Assembly (NCBI GenBank): GCA_947095535.1
Contig: OX352772.1
Span: 147,240,177 to 147,304,176, forward strand
Direction of reading: 5' to 3'
Length of the DNA stretch: 64,000 nt
From: Poecilobothrus nobilitatus
Lineage: Eukaryota > Arthropoda > Insecta > Diptera > Dolichopodidae
Positions 11,242 to 21,173 of this stretch are shown here, piece after piece. The translations under genes and the position numbers were made by a program. Positions within the stretch are counted from its first letter, which is position 1. Every line of letters starts with the position of its first letter. The notes beneath the pieces were generated by a model. That model searched no databases. It was not told the origin of the DNA and saw nothing but the letters and a program-made list of their open reading frames with translations.

Positions 11242-11433
11242 ATGGACAGTAATTTTGTAGAAAGAGGGCAAGTTTCTGAATCTTTGGACAATGATAAAGA
11301 GAATTTGCAACCAACCACATTATATCCGTATTATTGTAGATGTTTAATATTATTTTTTACATTTTTGTTTATTTATTGTGTTGTTTTTGCTATTGCCATA
11401 TTTTATTGTAATTGTAAAAACAAAAGTAAATAA
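11242..11433 (+). CDS. Small C-terminal-anchored membrane protein
   Basis: 63 residues and intact. A hydrophilic acidic N-terminus (MDSNFVERGQVSESLDNDKENLQ) is followed by a Cys-containing hydrophobic segment of about 25 residues (residues 32-56: CLILFFTFLFIYCVVFAIA) and a short CNCKNKSK tail. This architecture (no signal peptide, one TM near the C-terminus, basic tail) fits a small viral-type membrane protein with the N-terminus in the cytosol. It stands alone on the plus strand, convergent with the gene at 11721. Function unknown. Confidence 0.55.
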   Translation: MDSNFVERGQVSESLDNDKENLQPTTLYPYYCRCLILFFTFLFIYCVVFAIAIFYCNCKNKSK

Positions 11434-11537
11434 AGTTTATTTAAAATTTTTTATTATCAATTTATTTATTATTCTAATATTATATTAATATTCTAACTTA
11501 TTCTAACTTTTATTATTCTTATTCTAACATTTTATTA

Positions 11538-11593
11538 ATCAAGAGAATAAAATGTTAGAATAAGATTAAATTCTAACATTTTATTCTCTTGAT
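11538..11593. terminator. Perfect 24-bp inverted repeat between convergent genes
   Basis: The arm at 11538-11561 (atcaagagaataaaatgtta...) is perfectly complementary to 11570-11593 with an 8-nt loop. It lies in the gap between two convergent Polinton genes (11433 and 11721). It may serve as a shared transcript end or be a small palindromic insertion; the role is inference. Confidence 0.5.
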
Positions 11594-11720
11594 TTATATT
11601 TAAATATTTATCTATTAATTCTTTTAATAAAAATGGAATCTCAAAAAATAATCTAGAATAATTACATTGAACATTAAACCGGTTTAATGGAATGTATATT
11701 TCATCTTTTAATATAGTTTC

Positions 11721-12089
11721 CTAGTTTTCCACACACGTTCTAATATATTTTCTTATGCATTCTTTTACACATCCTTCAGCATTTTTGTTGTAAACCATTA
11801 CTAAGTGGATAAAATTAAATAGATTACGAAATTTATCAATTTCCTCATCTTTTAGTATAAATGACCGTGGTTTTCCAGCTTTTATACCAAATTGTAAGCA
11901 GGAAACTTTATTTTTAGGATATAGATGATATTGCTGATAAAATTCCAACCAATCTTCATAATTAATAAACATTAATTTTTTCCCAATGCGGTGTAATGAA
12001 ATTGTTGCTTCTATTAATTCTGTATGAAAACCAACAACAATTTTTACCGTATGTGCTTCGTTTAAAAAGTAGGTATAGGCCAATAACAT
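11721..12089 (-). CDS. Polinton protein of unknown function
   Basis: 122 residues, intact from a Met at 12089. It reads as a compact alpha/beta protein (MLLAYTYFLNEAHTVKIVVG, GKKLMFINYEDWLEFYQQYH, RNLFNFIHLVMVYNKNAEG) with five Cys, mostly near the C-terminus (CVKECIRKYIRTC). It is the most distal minus-strand gene of the capsid/protease block, 75 bp from the protease, so probably in the same transcription unit. I recognise no fold. Confidence 0.5.
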   Translation of the reverse strand: MLLAYTYFLNEAHTVKIVVGFHTELIEATISLHRIGKKLMFINYEDWLEFYQQYHLYPKNKVSCLQFGIKAGKPRSFILKDEEIDKFRNLFNFIHLVMVYNKNAEGCVKECIRKYIRTCVEN

Positions 12090-12164
12090 ATTGTATATGA
12101 TACTATTCCTCTCACAGTTGTTTTAAAATAAGTTAAAAAACCGCAATATTTTAGATATATATAT

Positions 12165-12560
12165 TTATATTTTTTGTTTAGAAATACAGCTCTGAATATA
12201 CTTTTTCCCAAATATGCTGTTATAAAATTTTAAAATTAGATTATCATTATGGATATAACTAACACTACTAAATTGTGTTAAAAATTCATTAAATATTATG
12301 CATTGGTTTTTTAAAAAATGAAGAATTTCTGGTTTATCTGGTGTTCCACCGTAAGAATCAAAATATTCTATACAACCATCTTTTGGAATAAAAATAACTA
12401 ACCAATGTGTTCCAGGATCTTTGGCTTTATCAGTGTTTACAATCATGGATGTTGGCCTTTCAACTATATTATGTAATTTATCCAAAGCAAAAACTCCTTT
12501 CAAAAATTTGTTTGTGTATTTGTTACATCTTAATATATTAGTTAATTCTAAAGTATTCAT
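12165..12560 (-). pseudogene. Adenain-like cysteine protease (C5 type), degraded at the C-terminus
   Basis: Maturation protease of Polinton/adenovirus type that cleaves virion proteins. The N-terminal ILRCNKYTNKFLKGVFALD, then PGTHWLVIF with the catalytic His, and YFDSYGGTP with the catalytic Asp are clear. The catalytic Cys region, normally a G-x-Y-C block after the Gln/Asn, is scrambled: the end reads FGKKYIQSCISKQKI, and a better match is in another frame. The enzyme is therefore probably dead. Its ATG overlaps the stop of the upstream ORF (12557). Confidence 0.8.
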
Positions 12561-12904
12561 GAATCAAATTTACTTAAATCATACACTTTACTTATTTCGT
12601 TAGTGTAATTTATTAAGAAATCTTTTTTTATTTTTTCATTTGTTATAATAATATCAAATTTCTCCAATATCTGTCTAAGATCGTTATTTATTTTATTATT
12701 GTGAACAGTTCCAAAAGTATAATTTTCAAGATGATAATTTAAAAGTTCTTTTGTTGGAAATTTGTATGTGAACTCTTTTATTAATTTTTTACAAGGTTCT
12801 TTAATTCCAAGTAAGCAAATATCTTTCGCGAATAAGTTGTTTTTATCATCACAACAAAATGTTACATCTACAAGTGCACAGGTTAATGATATCTTAACAA
12901 ATAC
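12557..12904 (-). CDS. Uncharacterised Polinton protein, paralogue of the 17144 gene
   Basis: An open frame of about 115 codons not starting with Met. It begins VFVKISLTCALVDVTFCC, continues DDKNNLFAKDICLLG..., and ends SKVYDLSKFDS, its TGA overlapping the protease ATG. The layout VDxxF-(x)-F-K-[ED]-[IL] plus F.y.FP..EL...., a mid-region N-N-K-I-N-N-D-L-R-Q-IL, then IIITNEKIKKDFL matches the 17144 protein (MVDLQFG..YFIKELAIL, ADIIYVKGKQKKNFLEKY). The alternation resembles a small RNase H/DEDD-type nuclease fold, which is inference from pattern only. The missing start may mean an upstream exon or decay. Confidence 0.5.
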   Translation of the reverse strand, partial: VFVKISLTCALVDVTFCCDDKNNLFAKDICLLGIKEPCKKLIKEFTYKFPTKELLNYHLENYTFGTVHNNKINNDLRQILEKFDIIITNEKIKKDFLINYTNEISKVYDLSKFDS

Positions 12905-12930
12905 TCAAATTCAAGTCTTAAGTAATCTAT

Positions 12931-14028
12931 TTATAGATTTGTGAACACATTTCGATTTTTATCAATTTGTAAACTTGAATCAAATTCTCCATAAACTATA
13001 GCAGATAAAGTTGATGGAAGCGGTTTTGATAGCCTTGCTTCAATTCGGACAGTGCCTTGATTAAGTAATCCATGACACACTTCATTTCCTGATGCATCTG
13101 GAGTTAAATCAAAAGCTAATATAAAGAAATCATTACTAAACATAGATTTTGTTGTCTGATGACCTTTATCATTATGATATATGCCTGTACCAGAAAATAG
13201 CGTATGATATGCACGCGAAATAGTTGTACTATTAGAAGGAATCGTAAAACTTTTTACTTCTACCCGTTTATAATTATATTTGGCGTTCGACTTCTCAATA
13301 ACAGCATTATGTGCTAATAATACACTAGGATTAATAGTTGCATGTGTCATAAACAATGTTGCTTCTACAATTTTTAATTGAGATTCATCAGAATCATCTC
13401 CGAAAAAGAAAAAATCTGGTTTTTCTAATGTTAAAACTATTCTAACATCAATATTATTTATCAGAAGAGTTGGCTGATTGAACATATCTACATGTAATTT
13501 GCCCAAAAGCCCTACAACATTGCTATTTTGGTAAGCTTTTTGGCGCTCCTTTCAACTAACATTGTCAAATTTTGATATATTTGGTTTATCCAGATTCCAA
13601 CCGGCACATTCCAAATGTGTTGTTGCTGCATCTGTACCATAATTTAATAATGATTCAATGTAAGCTCTGTAGTGGTAATTACCGTCTGAGGGGATTATAT
13701 TTTTACCATTTAACTGTACATTACACTGTTTTATTAGAGAGTGAAGAAGATTATTAACAACACTAGGTTGTGCTATTAGTCTTCCATCAGTTCCTTTATC
13801 ATTATTCCAATGAGTTCCATCTTTTTTTAAAATTTGTACTTTTAATCGTAAATATACAGAAGATAAATCTCTATATGTATCATCATGACCTAATGATAGA
13901 AATTCAATTATTGACGGATTGTCTAGGGAAGCAATTGGATTGTAAGAAACCTCCTCAGATCGTAAAATACTGGATTGAATAGGTTGAGTTTTAAAAATAT
14001 CTAATTCAGATTTCATACATTCCACCAT
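12931..14028 (-). pseudogene. MCP: Polinton major capsid protein (double jelly-roll type), one in-frame stop
   Basis: 365 codons. The N-terminus is typical of Polinton hexon-like proteins (KTQPIQSSILRSEEVSYNP, SIIEFLSLGHDDTYRDLSSV). The centre has VVNNLLHSLIKQCNVQLNG and HVDMFNQPTLLINNIDVRI; the end has GTVRIEARLSKPLP and IVYGEFDSSLQIDKNRNVF. It would form the trimeric capsomer of an icosahedral particle. A single TGA at codon 159 (after DNVS) interrupts an otherwise continuous frame; both halves stay in phase. It lies 2 nt downstream of the small basic virion protein gene. Confidence 0.88.
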
Positions 14029-14030
14029 GA

Positions 14031-14468
14031 TTAGTTAAAAATATCTTTTAGTTTCTTTTTCTTATTAACTTTACGCCGTTTTGACATAGAATAATTTGAA
14101 TTGCTAATGTTAAGTCTTTTTATAGTTTTCCTTTTTCTTTTACCAGATCCATACATTTCATTAAGCTTCCTAACAGCTCCGCGTCTTACATTTTTCATAA
14201 TTTCTTTACCTCTATCTTGAACAACTTCCTTTACATTTGCCCCTGATGCAATATCAGATAATGCGCTAATACCAGAGTTAATGACCACTTTTTTAAATAT
14301 ATTAGCACCTGAAGCAAATATAGGTTTCAAATACTTAAAAAGACCTCCAAAAAAACTTGCTAATCCGCGACCTCTTTGGTAAGGTATGGTAGAATGCAAT
14401 AAAGGCCCAATGTCATCAAGACCTCTTCCGGATTGTACTAAATAATATCTGTAATACACTTTCTCCAT
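14031..14468 (-). CDS. Small basic Gly-rich virion protein (pX/VI-like)
   Basis: 145 residues and intact. Repeated GRGL motifs (SGRGLDDIG, QRGRGLASFF) precede FFGGLFKYLKPIFASG, an amphipathic/hydrophobic stretch, then a basic C-terminal half (GSGKRKRKTIKRL, SKRRKVNKKKKLKD). This matches the small minor virion protein usually next to the Polinton capsid gene and likened to adenovirus core or protein VI-type products. Probable roles are DNA binding and membrane interaction inside the particle (inference). It is tightly packed against the MCP start (14028). Confidence 0.65.
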   Translation of the reverse strand: MEKVYYRYYLVQSGRGLDDIGPLLHSTIPYQRGRGLASFFGGLFKYLKPIFASGANIFKKVVINSGISALSDIASGANVKEVVQDRGKEIMKNVRRGAVRKLNEMYGSGKRKRKTIKRLNISNSNYSMSKRRKVNKKKKLKDIFN

Positions 14469-14515
14469 TACGTTTAAAATAAAATTAATATTAAAATTTA
14501 CAAACTGACATTTAT

Positions 14516-15425
14516 TTATACTTTTGTAAAATGTAATACAATTTTTGTAGGAATACTACTATCACTAAAATTTATTTTACAACCATATTTATCACATAAG
14601 AGCATTGAAATACTATCAAATGATTTTTCAACATTACAATATTGAATTATGTTAAATTCTTTTACTGTGTTAGTAAAAGCATTTTCTGTATTAACAGTTC
14701 TTAAACATCTTACATTTTTACCACCTATATTTTGTGGTTCAATAATATCAGTGTATATAAAAAACATACCTGGTTTCTCTACAGGAATTAAATTTATGCT
14801 ATCAATAAACAATTTAAAAACTTCAATTACACGAGGTTTATATTTTTTAGGGTCAGTTAATTTTACGAAAGCTTGATCAAAACATTTTAAAAGTCCATCT
14901 AAGCTGTAAGTGAAATTTGTTCTTAATTTGATGTTAACTTTTGGCTTACTTAAACAGATAGTAGTGTATAATAAAGTTTTTGGAAACTCCTCAGTTTTGT
15001 TTGGTATTACATAGTTTGTATCGTCATTTATAAAGTTAAAAATACCCCAAATGACGTAAAACTTCTTTTCTTGAAAATCCTAATAATGGTCGAATATTTT
15101 GAATTAAAGTAGGAAATAACAAAACCTTTCAATCGCATATCATTTGATTGTTACTATATGGTATATAAGTAGTCCCAACACCAATACAGTTTGTCTGCAT
15201 ACCAGTGATATATATTTGAGTACTTTTTTACCATTCCTCACCATAGACATTTGGAATAAAATCATTAGCATATATTTCAGACACACCAACCTTCCAATTA
15301 GAATCGATCATATATTTATCTATTTTATTCGTAAAAGTTGATAATGTGTTTTCGGGGTAAAAATTCATAGATGAATCACTGAGTAATGTGACGTAAAATT
15401 CATCATGTACTTGTACGTTGTCCAT
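14516..15425 (-). pseudogene. Penton-like minor capsid protein (broken)
   Basis: The N-terminal part (15425-15228, MDNVQVHDEFYVTLLSDSSM, NTLSTFTNKI, WKVGVSEIYAN) and C-terminal part (14812-14516, FIYTDIIEPQNIGGKNVRCL, IVLHFTKV) are both open and carry the hallmark words of the Polinton single jelly-roll minor capsid protein. The intervening 14813-15227 is frame-broken. It would occupy the capsid vertices. The start overlaps the 3' end of the next minus-strand gene by about 60 nt. Confidence 0.72.
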
Positions 15426-16081
15426 GAACTTGTAGATTTATTTTTACGAATTGGAAAATTAAGTTGTGTTTGAGTATCACCTGCTTTCGCTGATCGTAAT
15501 AAACGTTTTGGAGATCTATTTATAGTTTTTTGCTTTTTCGTTGGTGGACTTGGACTATCTAATGGAACTGTTATTATATCACCAGTATCTGTTTCAAATA
15601 TTTGAACATTTTTACTCCTAATTGATTTTCGTTTTTTTAACCGTTCCCCCGCTGTTGCAGCAGACATTGCTTTTGATAAAACATTTTCTTCATTTTCTTC
15701 GTCTTCAAACAAATTATCAGGGGTATCCTCATATATTTCTTCCTCAGGGAATTGCATTTTAATGTCCCTATATTTAACAGAATCTGATTGTACCTTTGCA
15801 TCTTTAAGTAATGGTTTTACATGTGTTTGAGTACTTTTTGATTCCATTAGTATCGTTTTTCCTTTTTCTCTGTTTTGTGGAAGAGTTCTGCTCTGATTTT
15901 GTTTTTTAAACAAGTTTTGCCGTAAAAAATACCATTTCTGGATATCAGTCAAATGCTTATTTAACATAATTTTTTTCATATTTTTATCCAACTGGTTAAT
16001 TTCAAGATTATAATTTTGTTTAAGTTTTTCATATATTTCCGGTTTGAGAATTATCATTTTATTAAATGATGAATTATTCAT
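15365..16081 (-). CDS. Charged Polinton protein with N-terminal helical segment
   Basis: 238 residues. Residues 1-60 are helical and amphipathic (FNKMIILKPEIYEKLKQNY, IQKWYFLRQNLFKKQNQ). Then comes a long hydrophilic stretch with an acidic patch (EEEIYEDTPDNLFEDEENEE, about 115-135), Ser/Pro sites and several basic clusters (RLKKRKSIRSK, PPTKKQKT, RSPKRLLR). This disordered, NLS-rich layout suits a virion core or scaffold protein. Its equivalent is common between penton and ATPase in Polintons, from general knowledge of their layout. The last 20 or so residues overlap the penton start and may reflect frame drift. Confidence 0.55.
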   Translation of the reverse strand: MNNSSFNKMIILKPEIYEKLKQNYNLEINQLDKNMKKIMLNKHLTDIQKWYFLRQNLFKKQNQSRTLPQNREKGKTILMESKSTQTHVKPLLKDAKVQSDSVKYRDIKMQFPEEEIYEDTPDNLFEDEENEENVLSKAMSAATAGERLKKRKSIRSKNVQIFETDTGDIITVPLDSPSPPTKKQKTINRSPKRLLRSAKAGDTQTQLNFPIRKNKSTSSWTTYKYMMNFTSHYSVIHL

Positions 16082-16413
16082 TTTATAAGATTTCCAATTA
16101 ACCCTGAAAGAACTGCACCAAGAAGAGTAGGTAAAAATCCTCCTTTTTGAACAATAATTTTTCGTTTATTATTTATTGATTTTTTATAACAAATGAGTGA
16201 TATTAACTCCCTTTTATATCTTTTTAATTGATTTTTTGTTTTTTTATTCAACTTACAGTTACCATTTAAAATATTTAACGATATTTCACAAATTATTTTA
16301 ATTACATCTGGTTCACAATGTTTTATAATAACTCTTTGGAATTTCGGTTTAGAATTTTTTAACAGGTGTAATATATGTCGGTTGATTTTCAATCGTTTCA
16401 TATTCTTTTGCAT
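16078..16413 (-). CDS. Small basic protein ending in a GGFLP hydrophobic helix
   Basis: 111 residues. A basic body (LLKNSKPKFQRVIIKHCEPD, then KLNKKTKNQLKRYKRELIS) ends in QKGGFLPTLLGAVLSGLIGN, a Gly-rich amphipathic/hydrophobic C-terminus. This pattern recurs in Polinton and related virus small ORFs near the ATPase, where a membrane-active role is plausible (inference). Its stop overlaps the following ORF start (16081) by 4 nt, the ATGA arrangement of tightly packed viral genes. It overlaps the ATPase C-terminus in another frame. Confidence 0.55.
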   Translation of the reverse strand: MQKNMKRLKINRHILHLLKNSKPKFQRVIIKHCEPDVIKIICEISLNILNGNCKLNKKTKNQLKRYKRELISLICYKKSINNKRKIIVQKGGFLPTLLGAVLSGLIGNLIK

Positions 16414-17022
16414 ATTGTTTCAACTGATTTGTTGTACAATAACACAAATCTTGCTCGAATATGTCACCTCTCAATCTAAATAAATCATTAACTTCTTGAG
16501 TAAGATCTATTAATATATAACCATATGGCTTAGATGTCACTTCATTATATACTTTCTCAAATTCCTTAACCTGATTCGGATATATTTGACGGGCTAATGG
16601 TAATATCTGTGATTTATCTCTAGGATTCTTAAAAAGAATTATGTATTTGCAATTCAGTGAAATATCTGTGGAAAATTTACCTTGATGAAATATATTTTGG
16701 GTTACAAATATTACCGATAAATTTCTATGATGCGATCCTCTAGTAAATAGTTCGCGACATATCTATCATAAGAATTTAACATCATATCATCTATCACAAT
16801 TAATACAGAGTTTCTATTATCACTGAAATCAGAAATACTGTAGCTATACTCAAGATCTGTTATATCATTCGGTACTGCATTTTTATCTGGGTTACACCAA
16901 ATAATTTTATTGATTTGCGGATGTATGATTTTATTTTTTTATTTTATTAGGTTATGAATAAAAGTAGTTTTTCCACAACACGTTGGCCCAGCCACCATCA
17001 TTGTAAATGGGTGAAAAAACAT
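16349..17022 (-). pseudogene. Genome-packaging ATPase (FtsK/HerA type), broken
   Basis: The start ATG at 17022 leads into MMVAGPTCCGKTTFIHNLI with Walker A (GPTCCGKT). Walker B is LIVIDDMM (near 16800), followed by the SVIFVTQNIFHQG sensor-like block (near 16700) and the typical C-terminus (NCKYIILFKNPRDKSQ, LARQIYPNQ, PYGYILIDL), ending at 16349. It pumps DNA into the capsid. A stop in a poly-A run after HNLIK (near 16945) and a frame change near 16740 inactivate it; the last 63 codons are still open. All conserved motifs survive. Confidence 0.85.
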
Positions 17023-17088
17023 AATTAAATAATTAATTATTCATGATAGCAAACCTATATTTATACCAAAATGTACACTCAGAAAGAG

Positions 17089-17101
17089 AATATAAAGTCC
17101 C
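17089..17101 (+). promoter_or_regulatory. Candidate TATA box
   Basis: AATATAAAGTCCC lies about 50 bp before the ATG at 17144, in a divergent gap between this gene and the ATPase start at 17022. Two 'tcattcattcaacattcac'-like words follow it. Positional evidence only. Confidence 0.35.
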
Positions 17102-17143
17102 GCTTCATTCACTCAAAAGGTTATTCATTCATCAACATTCACA

Positions 17144-17572
17144 ATGGATAACCAACAAATTTTCATGGTTGACTTACAATTTGGACAAGGAAATGAAAAG
17201 CAATATTTTATAAAGGAATTGGCTATTCTTAAAAAGGGGAGTTTGATTCCAATTGTATATCATTTTAAAGCGCCTTACTCCGAAGAAGAACTTAATCATG
17301 AAACAAAATACAATATTCAATATTCTGAAAATAAAATAAATGCATTAAAATGGAATAGTGGTACAGTAGAATACTTATGTTTGAGGGATATACTTAAGTA
17401 CTATTTACAATTAGCTGATATAATTTACGTTAAAGGAAAGCAGAAAAAAAATTTTCTTGAAAAATACATAGATAGTACTAAAATAAATGAGTTAACCAAT
17501 ACAATGCCATCATTGTTAAAAATTGAAAAAAAAATTTTAAATCTATGTGTCCTATTCCAACACATAATGTAA
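17144..17572 (+). CDS. Uncharacterised Polinton protein, possible nuclease-fold family
   Basis: 142 residues and intact. It starts MDNQQIFMVDLQFG and has YFIKELAILKKGSLIP, YHFKAPYSEEELN, INALKWNSGTVEY, LQLADIIYVKGKQKKNFLEKY and TNTMPSLLKIEKKI. The initial VDLQF, mid-chain spacing and YVKGxxKKxFL block match a protein family I associate with arthropod Polintons, and the gene at 12557 shows the same skeleton. The strand order and single acidic VD suggest an RNase H-like fold, but catalytic residues cannot be confirmed. Upstream, 'tataaagtcccgc' near 17090 could be its TATA box. Confidence 0.6.
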   Translation: MDNQQIFMVDLQFGQGNEKQYFIKELAILKKGSLIPIVYHFKAPYSEEELNHETKYNIQYSENKINALKWNSGTVEYLCLRDILKYYLQLADIIYVKGKQKKNFLEKYIDSTKINELTNTMPSLLKIEKKILNLCVLFQHIM

Positions 17573-17706
17573 GTTCAAGTTTAAGATGTGCAATTAAAAA
17601 TAGTTTTAATATCTATATGTACTTACTTAAAGAAAACGTGTTAAAAAAAAAAACAAAAAAAAAACAAAAAAATAATTTTTATTTGTAACATAAATATATA
17701 GATCAT

Positions 17707-17934
17707 ATGGAATTAAATAATCCAACTAAAAAAGTACGATTTAATTCAACTTTACAAATTAAAGTTATGTATGTATGGAGCTTTGCTTACAATTCTTCTC
17801 GGAAAAAACATTGGCAACAATATGCAATTGATAGAATGAGATTTCAAAGGCGAATAAAGATCATTGAACCCATTATATCTACAATTTTAAGTAGTAGTCA
17901 TCGTAAAAACATATTTAAAAAGAGATTTTTGTAA
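17707..17934 (+). CDS. PPP1R15/GADD34-like protein (PP1-recruiting eIF2alpha phosphatase subunit)
   Basis: 75 residues, intact, with little outside the core domain. The PP1-docking RVxF motif is KKVRF (residues 8-12). It is followed by MYVWSFAYNSSRK (21-33), W36, the signature AIDRMRFQRRI (40-50) and a C-terminal IL...HR...FKKRF (60-74). The order RVxF, aromatic block, W, D-R-x-R-F-x-x-R-I and HR is that of animal PPP1R15 and its viral relatives (herpesvirus ICP34.5, African swine fever virus DP71L). Known members target PP1 to phosphorylated eIF2alpha and reverse translational shut-off. The gene lies between the 17144 gene and the right TIR, the usual place for captured cargo. I infer an anti-stress function; similarity is by eye. 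Confidence 0.8.
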   Translation: MELNNPTKKVRFNSTLQIKVMYVWSFAYNSSRKKHWQQYAIDRMRFQRRIKIIEPIISTILSSSHRKNIFKKRFL

Positions 17935-17989
17935 TACTCTAAAAATAAAATGCACTTTATGTTTTGTACATTAAAGTTAATAAAGTTTA
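17935..17989 (+). terminator. Likely polyadenylation region of the PPP1R15-like gene
   Basis: AAAATAAAATG just after the stop (17940-17950) and TTAATAAAG at 17979-17986 offer two AATAAA signals within 60 bp of the stop, just before the TIR starts. Confidence 0.4.
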
Positions 17990-18462
17990 AATTTCTTTTT
18001 AACCTTTTTATATGCAACATATATAGGTAGATATATATTCTACGTTCTTACTATACTATACTATACCAATCTACTTGCATTCAACTTTTCTTGCCTCTTT
18101 CTTTTTCTACCTTTTTAAAATACTACATAGTAATCTAAACCAGATATTCTGTAAACAAAAAAAAAAGGAAAATGCTAATTGTATTTTGTATTTCTTCCTA
18201 TAGTAAAACTAGTTAACCAACACAAAAAAAAAAAAACACGCATTCCTTAAAGATACACTTTAAAACTAGTTCACCAACATTAAATAACACGTGCTTTAAT
18301 ATTTACATATAATAGTTTTGCTAACTATTTTCATGTTGATGTATTATAATATACAATCAAAGAGCTCTAAAAGACTTGTTTTACCGCAACTTCTAACAGA
18401 ATCCAGGTCACAACACTTCCGGTTTCTCTAAAACTCAAGGTCATTCAAATGTAGGTTAATTT
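17990..18462 (-). repeat. Polinton right TIR, inner segment
   Basis: Reverse complement of 3638-4110. The match is close, with small indels in A/T runs. It ends in GGTTAATTT, where the family A retrotransposon cut in. Confidence 0.94.
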
Positions 18463-18862
18463 CAATAATAAAATCGTTCGTTCATTAGTACAGACGTGTT
18501 TATTTTTGCTTAATTTAATTAATTTTGATTTAATAACGTAAATTATTACAATAAATTTAGTACCGAATTAATACAATAAAATTAAAAAAAAAAGTTTAAT
18601 AATACTTATAACCGTCTCGTCATTATTGATTGTTCAGCATTTATTTTAACCGGTAATAAACTTTTGACATAATTAAATTTTTTAATTTAATTTTATAAAA
18701 AATAATATTGATTAAACCAAAGTGCATTGCATTGTTATTAACTCTTATTAATTTAAAATTTTTTTTTAATAAATTCAAAGTATTACCTTTTTGTTTACAT
18801 ATACAAAATTTTAATTTTTATTAATACTTAATTTATTTCTAAATATAAAATATTAAACTATA
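18463..18862 (+). other. Family A 5' UTR
   Basis: AT-rich leader of copy A1 with no ORF. It contains repeated 'ttaattt/aattaa' words and T-runs. Confidence 0.5.
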
Positions 18863-21145
<2,283 letters not shown>

Positions 21146-21173
21146 CTTTAAGTCTCACGAGATTTTCTTATAC

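Noticed and set aside
11242..11433. Errantivirus or baculovirus-type envelope gene
   Set aside because: Too short, no signal peptide or Cys pattern; only a single C-terminal membrane span is visible.
13572..13982. Plus-strand ORFs within the capsid gene
   Set aside because: Shadows of the minus-strand major capsid protein, without recognisable motifs.
3637..18462. Polinton ends at AAATTAACC / GGTTAATTT
   Set aside because: Homology with the left TIR resumes at 24251, and GATATA flanks the outer ends only; the inner boundary is the retrotransposon insertion point.
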